DNA of 64,000 nucleotides from Bacteroidota bacterium (GTDB lineage Bacteria; Bacteroidota; Bacteroidia; UKL13-3): NCBI GenBank assembly GCA_030680835.1, contig JAUXUD010000032.1, positions 24,860 to 88,859 of the forward strand, read 5' to 3'. Shown piece by piece: positions 19,401 to 28,523 of this stretch (position 1 is its first letter; each line of letters starts with the position of its first letter). The notes under the pieces were generated by a model. It saw only the letters and a program-made list of their open reading frames with translations, ran no database searches and was not told where the DNA came from. The position numbers and the translations under genes were made by a program.

Positions 19401-19438
19401 ATATACCTTACGAGAGAACAATTAAAGAATTGAGGTAA
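16415..19438 (+). CDS. nSTAND1-type NTPase with internal TM helix, coiled coil and C-terminal WD40 propeller
   Basis: FNPYPGLRPFQKEEASLFFGRE; P-loop VGNSGSGKSSLVRAG; LLLIDQFEELFR; TM ILLRSIVGIAIVALSMLTIWAL; WD40 repeats after about residue 690. Confidence 0.9.
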   Translation: MAVTIQKRFNPYPGLRPFQKEEASLFFGREKHIGEILRKLNTFRFVSIVGNSGSGKSSLVRAGILPGLENSEQKEWLICTMKPGKNAISGLSAGLKQTFNIQLPDTANLLNTLSKSKLGLVQVLRYAIPEGKKLLLLIDQFEELFRFLATETTDQKINEQFVDLLLGAISQKDVPVYVMLTLRSDFLGDCEQFLGLPEAINDGQFLIPRMNRQELELSITGPAALAGFKLSPRLVQNVLNDLGNSHDQLPVMQHALMRTYDVWHLENDIYKPVDLEHYEKTGCMEKALSNHAEEAFAELNTERKQYLAACIFKTITVKGADNRGVRRPTSIKKLSQICSASVDEIIEVANVFRREDRGFVMPSLQVALTENNILDISHESLMRVWERLKNWVNEEAEATELYQRITNSALLYEKNRAGLWRDPDLQIALDWREKISPNEAWALQYNTHFDVAMRFIEASLQEKKFMLAEKKRNKILLRSIVGIAIVALSMLTIWALSEQQKSVASEQTALTEKQKAEQQSHIAVENARRAEAEKQKAQTQKTEAEKQKKFALINEQEAKLQKLKAEQSSLAANDARKRAEIDKQIAVLQKQISDSLKVVSEKSEKNAYRLRILSVAQNLAIKSEQAQKGTYDDDALKPLLALQAYNFTNTYNRKKYDPEIFKSLFLAGRFIEDERIYSHNLHKDVVRACSYSPDGKFIATTGNDGLLIICDAVNLQNQPKYFTMQPFILENLAYNNDGTRIACSSDNKNILVYEANLPAKQPVQINTMHTDKVSALLWLGNYVVTSSLDMSIHVLDVDASNLIKAVNLESKPLCISLLESKNILAIGCENGTIYQLNLKIDNDAKVLKKISNNRITSIDFNADGSELACGTSEGALAIIYTNNPARAALNLPAHKASITCVRFAKNKNNLATTGLDGVVRLWNLNYVDDQPQVFAEHESWIYCLCFNNDGSRLVSCGKDKSVRTYVVDENILFKNVSEKVKRNFTDAEWDLYVGNDIPYERTIKELR

Positions 19439-19524
19439 TAATATTTGGCTAAGTGCGCTCCCCCGAAATGGGGATTGTCAGATGAAAAAAATAAAACATA
19501 CTTTGTATATATAAAATGCAACTC

Positions 19525-20838
19525 ATGAAAAGAAATAATTTTTCACATGCTCTTTTAATTTGCCTGTTTATAAGTTTGCTTTTTACTACCTGCAAAAAGG
19601 AAATTAAACAATCGGAATACAACAGCAGTTCAAAAATGTTAAAAGTGTTTGATTTGAATGGTGATTTTCCCTTAGCACAGATTAAAAGACCTGCGGGCGG
19701 ATATTTTTTGGTATATGGCGAAAATGTAAACAGGCAGAAAGATGTGAGCGTTGCGGTTACGGATGATGTGGGTAATGTAATCCACAAAATTACGTTCGGG
19801 GGTTCTAAAAATGAAGGCATTTGGTCAACTCAGCTTGATGCCGTAGGTAATCTGTATATATGTGGTCAAACCTTTAGTCCGGAACTAAGAATGGATAAAG
19901 ATGCCAAACTCACCAGCGCTTTTGACGGATACCTGGCAAAGGTTGATAAGAATGGAAACCTGCTATGGCAAAGAGGTTATACAGATACAATTGCATCCCC
20001 TAAGAAAGGTACTCAAAATGATGGATTTATCAGTATCCATCTTATTAATAACAAACTTTATTGCGTGGGACTAACAGGTAACTGGCACACTTCTGTAAGT
20101 GGTGCAATTGAATTTGACATCTTGTTGGTAACATTTGATGAGAATGGCAATGTGTTAAAAGACCGTTGGTTGCCTGCGGCATATAGAGGAGAATCTTCTA
20201 AAAATTTTACCGGGCTTTATGCAGTTGATGCCATCAAACTCAATAATAATGATTTGATTATAAGAATGGATTTTATGGCTTATCAGGGGCAGGGACGAAA
20301 CATGGATACCACCGCTTTACTATGCAGGTATAATATTGATAAAGATAGCGTATTGTGGACCAAATATTACAGGAGAACATCCCCCCAGGGAGATATTTGC
20401 TATGGGGGTTTACTTGCCAATGGGAATGTTGCTTTTTTCGATTCGTACTGGAACACCATTAATATAATGGATGTAAATACAGGTAATACAATAAGCACAA
20501 CTACTGTAAACAATAATACAGCTGATGTAACCAGCAATCAATACTATATGTTAATTGGAGTTTCGCCCTTTACTATTAATAATAATTTATATTTTTTGGG
20601 ATATTTCAGTAAAGGCGGAACTGTTGCTAATCAAAAGCCCTTTGTGGCAAAACTCAACAGTCAGGGCACTTTGGTTTATAACAAAACTTTTGAGATACCC
20701 TTGGGATATTTTTATTGGGTAACCCAAAATGGTAACAACAATTTACAGTTAATGGGAGGCATCAATGCTTTTAATACCAATAATATAAAACTATTTACAC
20801 TTACAACGGATGAAGATGGTAATGTTATTAATAAATAA
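19525..20838 (+). CDS. Lipoprotein, beta-propeller-like
   Basis: Lipobox LLFTTCKKE; repeated DxxGNxxx strands. Confidence 0.75.
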   Translation: MKRNNFSHALLICLFISLLFTTCKKEIKQSEYNSSSKMLKVFDLNGDFPLAQIKRPAGGYFLVYGENVNRQKDVSVAVTDDVGNVIHKITFGGSKNEGIWSTQLDAVGNLYICGQTFSPELRMDKDAKLTSAFDGYLAKVDKNGNLLWQRGYTDTIASPKKGTQNDGFISIHLINNKLYCVGLTGNWHTSVSGAIEFDILLVTFDENGNVLKDRWLPAAYRGESSKNFTGLYAVDAIKLNNNDLIIRMDFMAYQGQGRNMDTTALLCRYNIDKDSVLWTKYYRRTSPQGDICYGGLLANGNVAFFDSYWNTINIMDVNTGNTISTTTVNNNTADVTSNQYYMLIGVSPFTINNNLYFLGYFSKGGTVANQKPFVAKLNSQGTLVYNKTFEIPLGYFYWVTQNGNNNLQLMGGINAFNTNNIKLFTLTTDEDGNVINK

Positions 20839-20844
20839 GAAAAA

Positions 20845-22095
20845 ATGAAAGCACTAAAATATTCAATAATAACACTGGCTGCTTTAATTTTAATTGTAAT
20901 TACAGCATGTAAAAAGGAACTAAAAGGTCCAGACGAGAATTTAAGCTCATTATCTTCAATTACGCTTGGAACGGCCAATGCCGGAACACCATATTACACG
21001 CTGGACAATACCGGCAAATATCTTATTTTATTTGTGCGTGATTTAAATTACAACAACGGAGTGGTGCAAAAAATAAATATATCCGGTTCAATCCCCATCC
21101 TTGAAAAAACAATTACCATCAATGGAACGGTTCCCATAAGTCCCGATAACGTAGTGGTTACCGATGACAACCAATTCATCGGTACGTTTTTCTTTTTTGG
21201 CAAACCAAGTGCAGGTCTGGTACAGGCTCAGTTAATTTATAAGTTTGATATAAACCTTAACATTACAAAAATAGATACCATAGTAAAGTCACTCGGTGGA
21301 AATTTTGGCAGAACCAGGTTGGTAAAAAACGGCAAAGGAAAAATAACAGGGGTTTTTAGCAATAAGCCAACAGGCAGAAAAACATATTTGACCTATAAAG
21401 AGATGGATGAAAACCTGAATATTCTGGATAGTAAAACGGATTCTCTTGCTGACTATGGTACAAATAATTTATCAGGTACAAATTTGATAAAAACTTCTGA
21501 CGAGGGGTATCTTTTCTGCGGTGACAATTCAGATATTCCTTATGTTAATAATATAGAAACGATACTTCAAAAGCGGGATAAAAATTTTAATTTGCTATGG
21601 ACAGTTAAGCATAAAGCAACGCCACCTAACATTGCAAATCCGGCATACTTACATGAGTTAAATGGAAGGTACTATGTTTATTGCGCTAATTCAATTATAC
21701 CGCAAACGATTGAAACGTCTACGTATGTTTTGGTTTATGATATTAATGGCAATTTATTACAAAACAAACCCATGCCAATTGATGGAATCGTATTTAGGGG
21801 TCAAACAACAACAGAGCCAATGAGAATGACCGATAACGGGGAATTTTTTATCTTAGCTTCAGCAAAGTTAAACACTGCCCCAAACCTGACAAGAGGAATA
21901 ATATATCGTACGGATGCAAATTTAAACGTGTTGTCATCCGAAGTTTACGGAGGTAAGGGGGTAGTGGGTAGCTTAATTAAAATAAACGCAAACAGATATT
22001 TGCACTTTTACCTTGATAACAACTTTACCCCGGACAATAATCTTCCGCGTTTGGTATTTAGGTATATTGATGCAAAAGGGAAAGTTATTGAATGA
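20845..22095 (+). CDS. Lipoprotein, beta-propeller-like, paralogue-like neighbour
   Basis: Lipobox IVITACKKELKG; 6 bp downstream of previous gene. Confidence 0.75.
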   Translation: MKALKYSIITLAALILIVITACKKELKGPDENLSSLSSITLGTANAGTPYYTLDNTGKYLILFVRDLNYNNGVVQKINISGSIPILEKTITINGTVPISPDNVVVTDDNQFIGTFFFFGKPSAGLVQAQLIYKFDINLNITKIDTIVKSLGGNFGRTRLVKNGKGKITGVFSNKPTGRKTYLTYKEMDENLNILDSKTDSLADYGTNNLSGTNLIKTSDEGYLFCGDNSDIPYVNNIETILQKRDKNFNLLWTVKHKATPPNIANPAYLHELNGRYYVYCANSIIPQTIETSTYVLVYDINGNLLQNKPMPIDGIVFRGQTTTEPMRMTDNGEFFILASAKLNTAPNLTRGIIYRTDANLNVLSSEVYGGKGVVGSLIKINANRYLHFYLDNNFTPDNNLPRLVFRYIDAKGKVIE

Positions 22096-22111
22096 GAAAA
22101 ATAATAAGACG

Positions 22112-23143
22112 ATGAAAAAAATAGTTCAAATACTTGGCTTAAGTTTAGCTTTTCTCACGCTAAGCACAATTGAAGTGATTGCACAGGAAACCTGCACTGA
22201 GAAACTTTACCGTGCAAATAATCTATATGAAAAGGGCAAGATAAATGAAGCCATAGAAATTGCTAAAACCTGTGCCGAAGGTGGCAGCACCAGCGATAAA
22301 TGGCAAGCTTATCGTTTGCTTGCTTTGAGTTATCTGGTGAATAATCAGCCCCGCGATGCGCGCAAAGCAGCGGAGAAAATGCTCGAAATTAATCCTACCT
22401 ACAAACCCAGTTCGCTTAAAGATCCTACCGATTTGATACGTTTGATTAAGTCGGTAAAAATAATCCCTAAATTTACAATGGGAATGGCAGCAACTGTGGG
22501 TGGAAATATTACCTATCCCGATATAACCGGTACTTATAACGGTGCCGACTATATTAAAATTTATACATCAGAACGCAGCTGGCAATTGGGGGTGTTGCTG
22601 GGCTACAACATGAACGAAATAATCAGCATCAATTCCGGCTTAATGTCCTCATCAAAAATTTACAACATCAGTTATAAAATAGCCGACTGGAATATTAAAG
22701 TGAAAGAAAGTTTAACATATCTGGGTATACCGCTTTTTGCCAGATTTGTTTCCAAACCGCTTTACAAATTCAGAGGGTTTGTTGATGCAGGGGCTTATAC
22801 CGGAAAGCTTTTGAGCGCCACAAGCGATTTTTTACGAAGCAACTCAGTAAGCAATGAAAGTTTTGCTACCAATAACCTCAACTCGGAACAACGCACAAAC
22901 AACTGGGAATATGGTTTATTTTATGGTGGCGGAGTTATGTATAATTTAGGTCAGGTAAATATTGCGCTTGATGTGCGGTATTATTTATCATACGCAAATA
23001 TTACCAATGAAGACAATCGCTATGAAAATGAAAGCCTTTTTTATAATTATTATTTTATTGACGATAATCTGAGATTGGACAATTTAGCCGTTTCGCTCAG
23101 TTTGATTTATAATGTAAATTACAAAGTGATAAAGGGAAAGTAA
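22112..23143 (+). CDS. Outer-membrane beta-barrel protein with N-terminal helical repeat region
   Basis: Signal peptide MKKIVQILGLSLAFLTLSTIEVIAQ; TPR-like helices; PorT-like barrel. Confidence 0.75.
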   Translation: MKKIVQILGLSLAFLTLSTIEVIAQETCTEKLYRANNLYEKGKINEAIEIAKTCAEGGSTSDKWQAYRLLALSYLVNNQPRDARKAAEKMLEINPTYKPSSLKDPTDLIRLIKSVKIIPKFTMGMAATVGGNITYPDITGTYNGADYIKIYTSERSWQLGVLLGYNMNEIISINSGLMSSSKIYNISYKIADWNIKVKESLTYLGIPLFARFVSKPLYKFRGFVDAGAYTGKLLSATSDFLRSNSVSNESFATNNLNSEQRTNNWEYGLFYGGGVMYNLGQVNIALDVRYYLSYANITNEDNRYENESLFYNYYFIDDNLRLDNLAVSLSLIYNVNYKVIKGK

Positions 23144-23144
23144 A

Positions 23145-24191
23145 ATGAAAGAACACACAATCAAAAACAGATTAACGACAGTTTTTTTAAGCGTATTTAT
23201 AGCAATCAGCGTATCGGCTCAGCAAAAACAAAGCACTTGCAGTGGCAGCTTAACAGCAGCAAACAAAGAGTATGAGGCAGGACGTTTTTCACAATGTGTT
23301 GAGATATTAAAACCATGCATAGAAAATCTAAGTGCCGAAGTACAATTTGAAGCGTATCGTTTAATGGCACTTTCATACATCAATCAAAACGAAAATGAAA
23401 AAACGCATGAAGCCATAGTAAACCTGTTGCGCCACAAACCTGATTACCGTGATTTTCCCTACTTTGATCCCCTGGAATTTACCAAACTGCTGGCAAAATA
23501 CGACGTTTGGGCGCTGCTTGAAATGGGAATGAAAGGGGGAATGAATTTTAATACGGTAAGGCCAATAAAAAACTATTCAGTTACAGGTTCACCTGCAGAG
23601 TTTAGCCCTGGCACAGGTTACCAGGCAGGTTTTGTTGCTGAGTATTTTTTTAGAAAAAATATTTCGGTTGATGCCGAATTTTTGTATGAAGGATTAAACT
23701 ACGGACGCAAAGCTACAAACGTTTCGGGCTGGAGCCAGGAGTTTACGGAGAAACTGAATTATTTTAATATTCCCGTAACAGGCAGATACTATTTTTATAG
23801 ATGGAATGCATTGCAGTTTGCCGCAGAGTTAGGCATGCAAATGCAACTATTTAACGCAACCAATTCAAACATTATTTTAAAAAATAATATTACGGGTGAA
23901 AACGTCCAAAATACCATTGAACAAAGCAAGCAACGAAGCAGCACCTTGTATTATGCATTGGCAGGTTTGGCCGTAAAATATAAATTGGGTGGTGGCAATT
24001 TATGTTTGAATGCCCGTTATGCTTATGGTTTTAGCAATATAGTAAATGCGGATAAGCGTTACGATGATTTGGACTTTATTTTAGCCAACCAGTACGTTGA
24101 CAGCGATATTTCTTTTAATCCGCTTTATATTTCGCTGGGTTACCAGTTTCCATTACAGGGTTTGTATGTTGTAAAACTTAGTAAGAAGTAA
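23145..24191 (+). CDS. Outer-membrane beta-barrel protein, paralogue of preceding gene
   Basis: Shared architecture (YEAGRFSQCVEILKPC / YEKGKINEAIEIAKTC; EAYRLMALSYI / QAYRLLALSYL). Confidence 0.78.
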   Translation: MKEHTIKNRLTTVFLSVFIAISVSAQQKQSTCSGSLTAANKEYEAGRFSQCVEILKPCIENLSAEVQFEAYRLMALSYINQNENEKTHEAIVNLLRHKPDYRDFPYFDPLEFTKLLAKYDVWALLEMGMKGGMNFNTVRPIKNYSVTGSPAEFSPGTGYQAGFVAEYFFRKNISVDAEFLYEGLNYGRKATNVSGWSQEFTEKLNYFNIPVTGRYYFYRWNALQFAAELGMQMQLFNATNSNIILKNNITGENVQNTIEQSKQRSSTLYYALAGLAVKYKLGGGNLCLNARYAYGFSNIVNADKRYDDLDFILANQYVDSDISFNPLYISLGYQFPLQGLYVVKLSKK

Positions 24192-24224
24192 AAAATTGAA
24201 TAAAACACAGAATTATTATACATT

Positions 24225-24599
24225 ATGCAGGAAATTAAAGCAATCAACATCATGGAGAAGTTTTCATTGTTTGAGAAGCAATGGACGCCACATATCATTG
24301 GTGAACTGAATGGCCAATATGTAAAACTCTGTAAACTTAAAGACGATTTTGTTTGGCACAGTCATGAAAATGAAGATGAACTTTTTATGGTATTTAAAGG
24401 AACATTGTTTATGGACTTTAAAGATGGAAAAACAGTTGAAGTTAAGGAAGGTGAAATTTTAATTGTACCAAAAGGTGTTGAACACAAGCCCCATACAAAT
24501 GGTGAAATTGTGTTTAATTTACTTTTTGAACCGAAGGCTACTTCACATACCGGGAATGTTGAAAGCGAGATGACCGTGAAGGAACTGGGATGGATTTAA
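24225..24599 (+). CDS. Cupin domain protein
   Basis: VWHSHENEDELFMVFKGTLFMDF...VEVKEGEILIVPKGVEHKP. Confidence 0.92.
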   Translation: MQEIKAINIMEKFSLFEKQWTPHIIGELNGQYVKLCKLKDDFVWHSHENEDELFMVFKGTLFMDFKDGKTVEVKEGEILIVPKGVEHKPHTNGEIVFNLLFEPKATSHTGNVESEMTVKELGWI

Positions 24600-24670
24600 A
24601 ATAAACAAATTAAAAGCAATTTGTTATTCCCATTTATTATCACAAGATTTGCCAATCCAAATCTTTATCT

Positions 24671-24955
24671 ATGAAAAATCTATTTGAATTTGTTATCGAA
24701 ATTATCGGGTGGGTTAGAATCCTTCTTTCTCCTTTACTGATTGGACTTGCTATTGGAACCATCATATATCTGAGCACAAAAAACAATACCGGACTTGCAA
24801 TGGGTATTATTATTTCGGTTGCAGGGCTCCTATTCGGAATTGTTATTGCAACAAAGGCGTGGAAAAAACAGGGAACCATGAACCATCTTTCCAAATTAGG
24901 TTCAACCCCCGAACTTGACCATTTAGAAGAAGATAAAACGGTAACTATAAATTAA
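24671..24955 (+). CDS. Small membrane protein
   Basis: Two hydrophobic helices. Confidence 0.65.
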   Translation: MKNLFEFVIEIIGWVRILLSPLLIGLAIGTIIYLSTKNNTGLAMGIIISVAGLLFGIVIATKAWKKQGTMNHLSKLGSTPELDHLEEDKTVTIN

Positions 24956-24962
24956 TAAAAGC

Positions 24963-25514
24963 ATGAATCAACTATTAATACTCATTGTTACACTGATCTT
25001 TTCAAATCAGCATCAGGGCTCTTCGTATAGAACCGAAGGTGCAAAGCCAATTGACACCGTAAAAATAGTTGGGGCAATAAAAACGCAGTTTGCAGCCATT
25101 GATTCAAAACGAAAGTTATATGCCTTATATGAGCCAAGGGTTAAAGAAGATGGAATATTGTTAACCGGATTTTATGAGGGTACTGTTTTGAGAATGATTA
25201 ATACCATTTATTATACAGAATCCAGCAGAACCGAATCGGACCTTTATGTTAATGAAACTGGCATCTTCTTTATTTATTCAAAAGTATTTGAGTATATGAG
25301 TCCTTTATCGGTTGATCCAAAAGGCACTACCAAAAGCATTACTGAAAACTGGTATTATTTTAACAATGAAGAAATGATTAAGTGGGTATCTGCAAAAAAA
25401 GTAAAACCTGCCGGCTCCGAAGAATTCATTTTGAAAAAGGATGCTTTTAAAGCGGAATTTAAAAAGACTAAAAACCTGTTCAGCGATTTTACTGTACTCA
25501 GAAAAGTGAGATAA
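24963..25514 (+). CDS. Hypothetical secreted protein
   Basis: Signal-peptide-like N-terminus. Confidence 0.6.
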   Translation: MNQLLILIVTLIFSNQHQGSSYRTEGAKPIDTVKIVGAIKTQFAAIDSKRKLYALYEPRVKEDGILLTGFYEGTVLRMINTIYYTESSRTESDLYVNETGIFFIYSKVFEYMSPLSVDPKGTTKSITENWYYFNNEEMIKWVSAKKVKPAGSEEFILKKDAFKAEFKKTKNLFSDFTVLRKVR

Positions 25515-25532
25515 TCATATCTGTATCTGAAC

Positions 25533-25826
25533 CTATTTATTTTTATACTTCAGTCGGGTTTCGGCTTTTTCTTTTAATCGCTGCAAAACCAAATCCGTTA
25601 ACCCGGGTGCAATATGTTCGGGAGTGTTGGCTTCAAACAATTGTTTTACCTTTCTTTCATTTACATCAATCCGGTACAGAATATTCCACAATCCGGGAAG
25701 GTCGTGTAGGAGCAGGTAAACCATGCGTTCCAGCAACAATTGGCGTAAATTTTCAAATGCAGTGGTTTCAGGTAAATCAAAATCTTTACAGGCTAATTCC
25801 TTAGTAATATTTTCAAGTTGATTCAT
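25533..25826 (-). CDS. Hypothetical small cytosolic protein
   Basis: 97-aa ORF, helical, next to acn. Confidence 0.55.
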   Translation of the reverse strand: MNQLENITKELACKDFDLPETTAFENLRQLLLERMVYLLLHDLPGLWNILYRIDVNERKVKQLFEANTPEHIAPGLTDLVLQRLKEKAETRLKYKNK

Positions 25827-25987
25827 TGCTGCATATTAAAATTGGGCAAATATCATAAAAATCGCACTTCCTTTTAAAGCAAATTCAGTTAATTTGCAGC
25901 ACTTTTCAAAGGTATTTATGTTGAACCTGATTTTGGTTCAACACAACATGCCTTTTTAATTGTTATATTTTTAATATTAATGCAACA

Positions 25988-28261
25988 TTGAATATGGTAT
26001 TTGATTTGGAAATGATTAAAGCGGTTTATTCCCGCATGGAAGAAAGAATTGGGGCGGCTCGCACAGTGGTTAACAAGCCTTTAACTTTATCGGAAAAGAT
26101 TTTATACAGCCATCTTACTGAAGGCAATGCAAGCTGTGAATACGCAAGAGGCAGCAGTTATGTAGATTTTGGTCCGGATAGGGTAGCCATGCAGGATGCA
26201 ACGGCTCAAATGGCGCTATTGCAGTTTATGCAGGCAGGCAGACCCAAAGTGGCTGTGCCTTCAACGGTTCATTGCGATCACCTGATTACCGCGCAGGTGG
26301 AGTCGAAAACAGATTTAACAAAAGCCGAAATTGAAAATAAAGAAGTATATGATTTTTTAGCCTCGGTTTCAAATAAATACGGTATTGGATTTTGGCGTGC
26401 AGGGGCCGGTATTATTCACCAGGTGGTTTTAGAGAATTATGCGTTTCCGGGAGGTATGATGATTGGTACCGATTCGCATACAGTAAATGCAGGTGGTTTG
26501 GGTATGATTGCAATAGGTGTGGGTGGAGCAGATGCCTGTGATGTGATGGCAGGTTTGCCCTGGGAACTTAAATTTCCAAAACTGATTGGAATTAAACTGA
26601 CAGGCAAATTAAATGGCTGGACTGCACCCAAAGATGTAATTTTAAAAGTTGCGGGTATTTTAACCGTTAAAGGCGGAACCGGTGCTATCGTTGAATATTT
26701 TGGTGAAGGTGCCCAAAGTATGAGCTGTACGGGAAAAGGTACCATATGCAATATGGGTGCCGAAATAGGTGCCACTACTTCAACCTTTGGATATGATGAA
26801 AGCATGGAGCGTTACCTGCGTTCAACCGGTCGTTCGGAAATAGCCGATTTGGCCAATGGAATCAAAGAACATTTAACGGGTGATCCTGAAGTATATGCAA
26901 ATCCCGGATTGTATTTTGACCAGGTTATAGAAATTAATTTATCGGAACTGGAACCGCATTTAAACGGACCTTTTACGCCCGATCTGGCTACCCCGATTTC
27001 AAAAATGAAAGAGGTGGCTGCTGCCAATGGCTGGCCTACAAAAATTGAAGTGGGTTTGATTGGCTCGTGTACCAATTCGTCTTATGAAGATATTTCGCGT
27101 GCAGCATCCATGGCAGAACAGGTGGTTACCAAAGGACTGAAATTAAAATCGGAATTTACCATTACTCCGGGTTCAGAACAAGTACGTTTTACCATTGAAC
27201 GCGACGGGTTTTTAAATACATTTGATAAGATAGGCGCCAAAGTATTTGCCAATGCCTGTGGTCCATGCATTGGGATGTGGGCACGGGTAGGAGCAGAGAA
27301 GGCTGAAAAAAACACCATCGTACATTCATTTAACAGAAACTTTGCCAAACGTGCTGATGGCAATCCAAATACTTATGCATTTGTTGCCTCACCCGAAATG
27401 GTAACCGCTTTGGCAATTGCAGGGGATTTATCATTTAATCCCTTAACCGATTATTTAACCAATGAAAAGGGGGAACGTGTAAAATTAGATCCACCAAGCG
27501 GCATTGAATTGCCTGCCAGGGGATTTGCAGTAGATGATCCGGGTTATTCGGCACCTGCACTTGATGGAAGTAAGGTTGAAATTAAAGTATCGCCCAGCTC
27601 AGACCGTTTGCAGTTACTGGATCCATTTGCCGCCTGGGAGGGCACAGATTTAAGCGGTTTGAACCTGTTGATTAAAGCAAAAGGCAAATGCACCACCGAC
27701 CATATTTCCATGGCGGGACCCTGGTTAAAATACCGCGGGCATCTCGATAATATTTCCAATAATATGCTTATTGGTGCTGTTAATTTCTTTAATGAAAAAA
27801 CGGATTGTGTAAAAAACCAGTTAACGGGCGAATACCAATCTGTACCAAAAGTTCAAAGAGCATATAAAGCGCATGGAATGGGTTCTATTGTAGTGGGTGA
27901 CGAAAATTACGGGGAAGGTTCGAGCCGGGAGCATGCAGCTATGGAGCCACGCTTTTTAGGAGTAAGGGCTGTATTGGTAAAATCATTTGCACGCATACAT
28001 GAAACCAACCTGAAAAAACAGGGCATGCTGGCTTTAACTTTTGCAGATAAAAACGAATACGATAAATTTCAGGAAGATGATAAAATTGACATTATCGGTC
28101 TGGCAAGTTTCGCACCGGGAAAACCATTAACCCTGATATTGAATCATGCTGATGGAACCAAAGATATTATTGAAGTAAACCACACCTATAACCAGCAACA
28201 AATAGAATGGTTTAAAGCCGGTGGTGCACTCAATATCATCCGCAAGCAAGTAGCAGGGTAA
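25988..28261 (+). CDS. acn: Aconitate hydratase
   Basis: [68 protein letters not shown]. Confidence 0.97.
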   Translation: MNMVFDLEMIKAVYSRMEERIGAARTVVNKPLTLSEKILYSHLTEGNASCEYARGSSYVDFGPDRVAMQDATAQMALLQFMQAGRPKVAVPSTVHCDHLITAQVESKTDLTKAEIENKEVYDFLASVSNKYGIGFWRAGAGIIHQVVLENYAFPGGMMIGTDSHTVNAGGLGMIAIGVGGADACDVMAGLPWELKFPKLIGIKLTGKLNGWTAPKDVILKVAGILTVKGGTGAIVEYFGEGAQSMSCTGKGTICNMGAEIGATTSTFGYDESMERYLRSTGRSEIADLANGIKEHLTGDPEVYANPGLYFDQVIEINLSELEPHLNGPFTPDLATPISKMKEVAAANGWPTKIEVGLIGSCTNSSYEDISRAASMAEQVVTKGLKLKSEFTITPGSEQVRFTIERDGFLNTFDKIGAKVFANACGPCIGMWARVGAEKAEKNTIVHSFNRNFAKRADGNPNTYAFVASPEMVTALAIAGDLSFNPLTDYLTNEKGERVKLDPPSGIELPARGFAVDDPGYSAPALDGSKVEIKVSPSSDRLQLLDPFAAWEGTDLSGLNLLIKAKGKCTTDHISMAGPWLKYRGHLDNISNNMLIGAVNFFNEKTDCVKNQLTGEYQSVPKVQRAYKAHGMGSIVVGDENYGEGSSREHAAMEPRFLGVRAVLVKSFARIHETNLKKQGMLALTFADKNEYDKFQEDDKIDIIGLASFAPGKPLTLILNHADGTKDIIEVNHTYNQQQIEWFKAGGALNIIRKQVAG

Positions 28262-28295
28262 GGAAAAGCCGAGAGCATTCTTGTCATGTCGAGCG

Positions 28296-28315
28296 GTCCC
28301 GATAGCTATCGGGAC
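28296..28315. repeat. Perfect palindrome GTCCCGATAGCTATCGGGAC inside a dispersed repeat
   Basis: Direct reading. Confidence 0.85.
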
Positions 28316-28420
28316 GAGACAATGCCTCGAATAAAGCAAAAGTTTGAAGGATAAATGAATTCAAGAGCGGGAACTTGCTTTCACTTAAAATAGTTCTCGA
28401 CTCCGCTCGAACTGACATAC

Positions 28421-28517
28421 ATCGTACATAGTACATCATACATCGTACATTGTACATCGTACATTGTAAATCGTACATCGTACATTGTACATCGTACATT
28501 GTACATCGTACATTGTA
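28421..28517. repeat. TACATCGTACATTG satellite, third locus
   Basis: acatcgtacatagtacatcatacatcgtacattgtacatcgtacattgtaaatcgtacatcg... Confidence 0.9.
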
Positions 28518-28523
28518 AATACC

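Noticed and set aside
19449-19820. 123-aa minus ORF and many other antisense ORFs (e.g. 16710, 26437, 28926, 47313)
   Set aside because: Antisense shadows of well-supported genes with low-plausibility translations.
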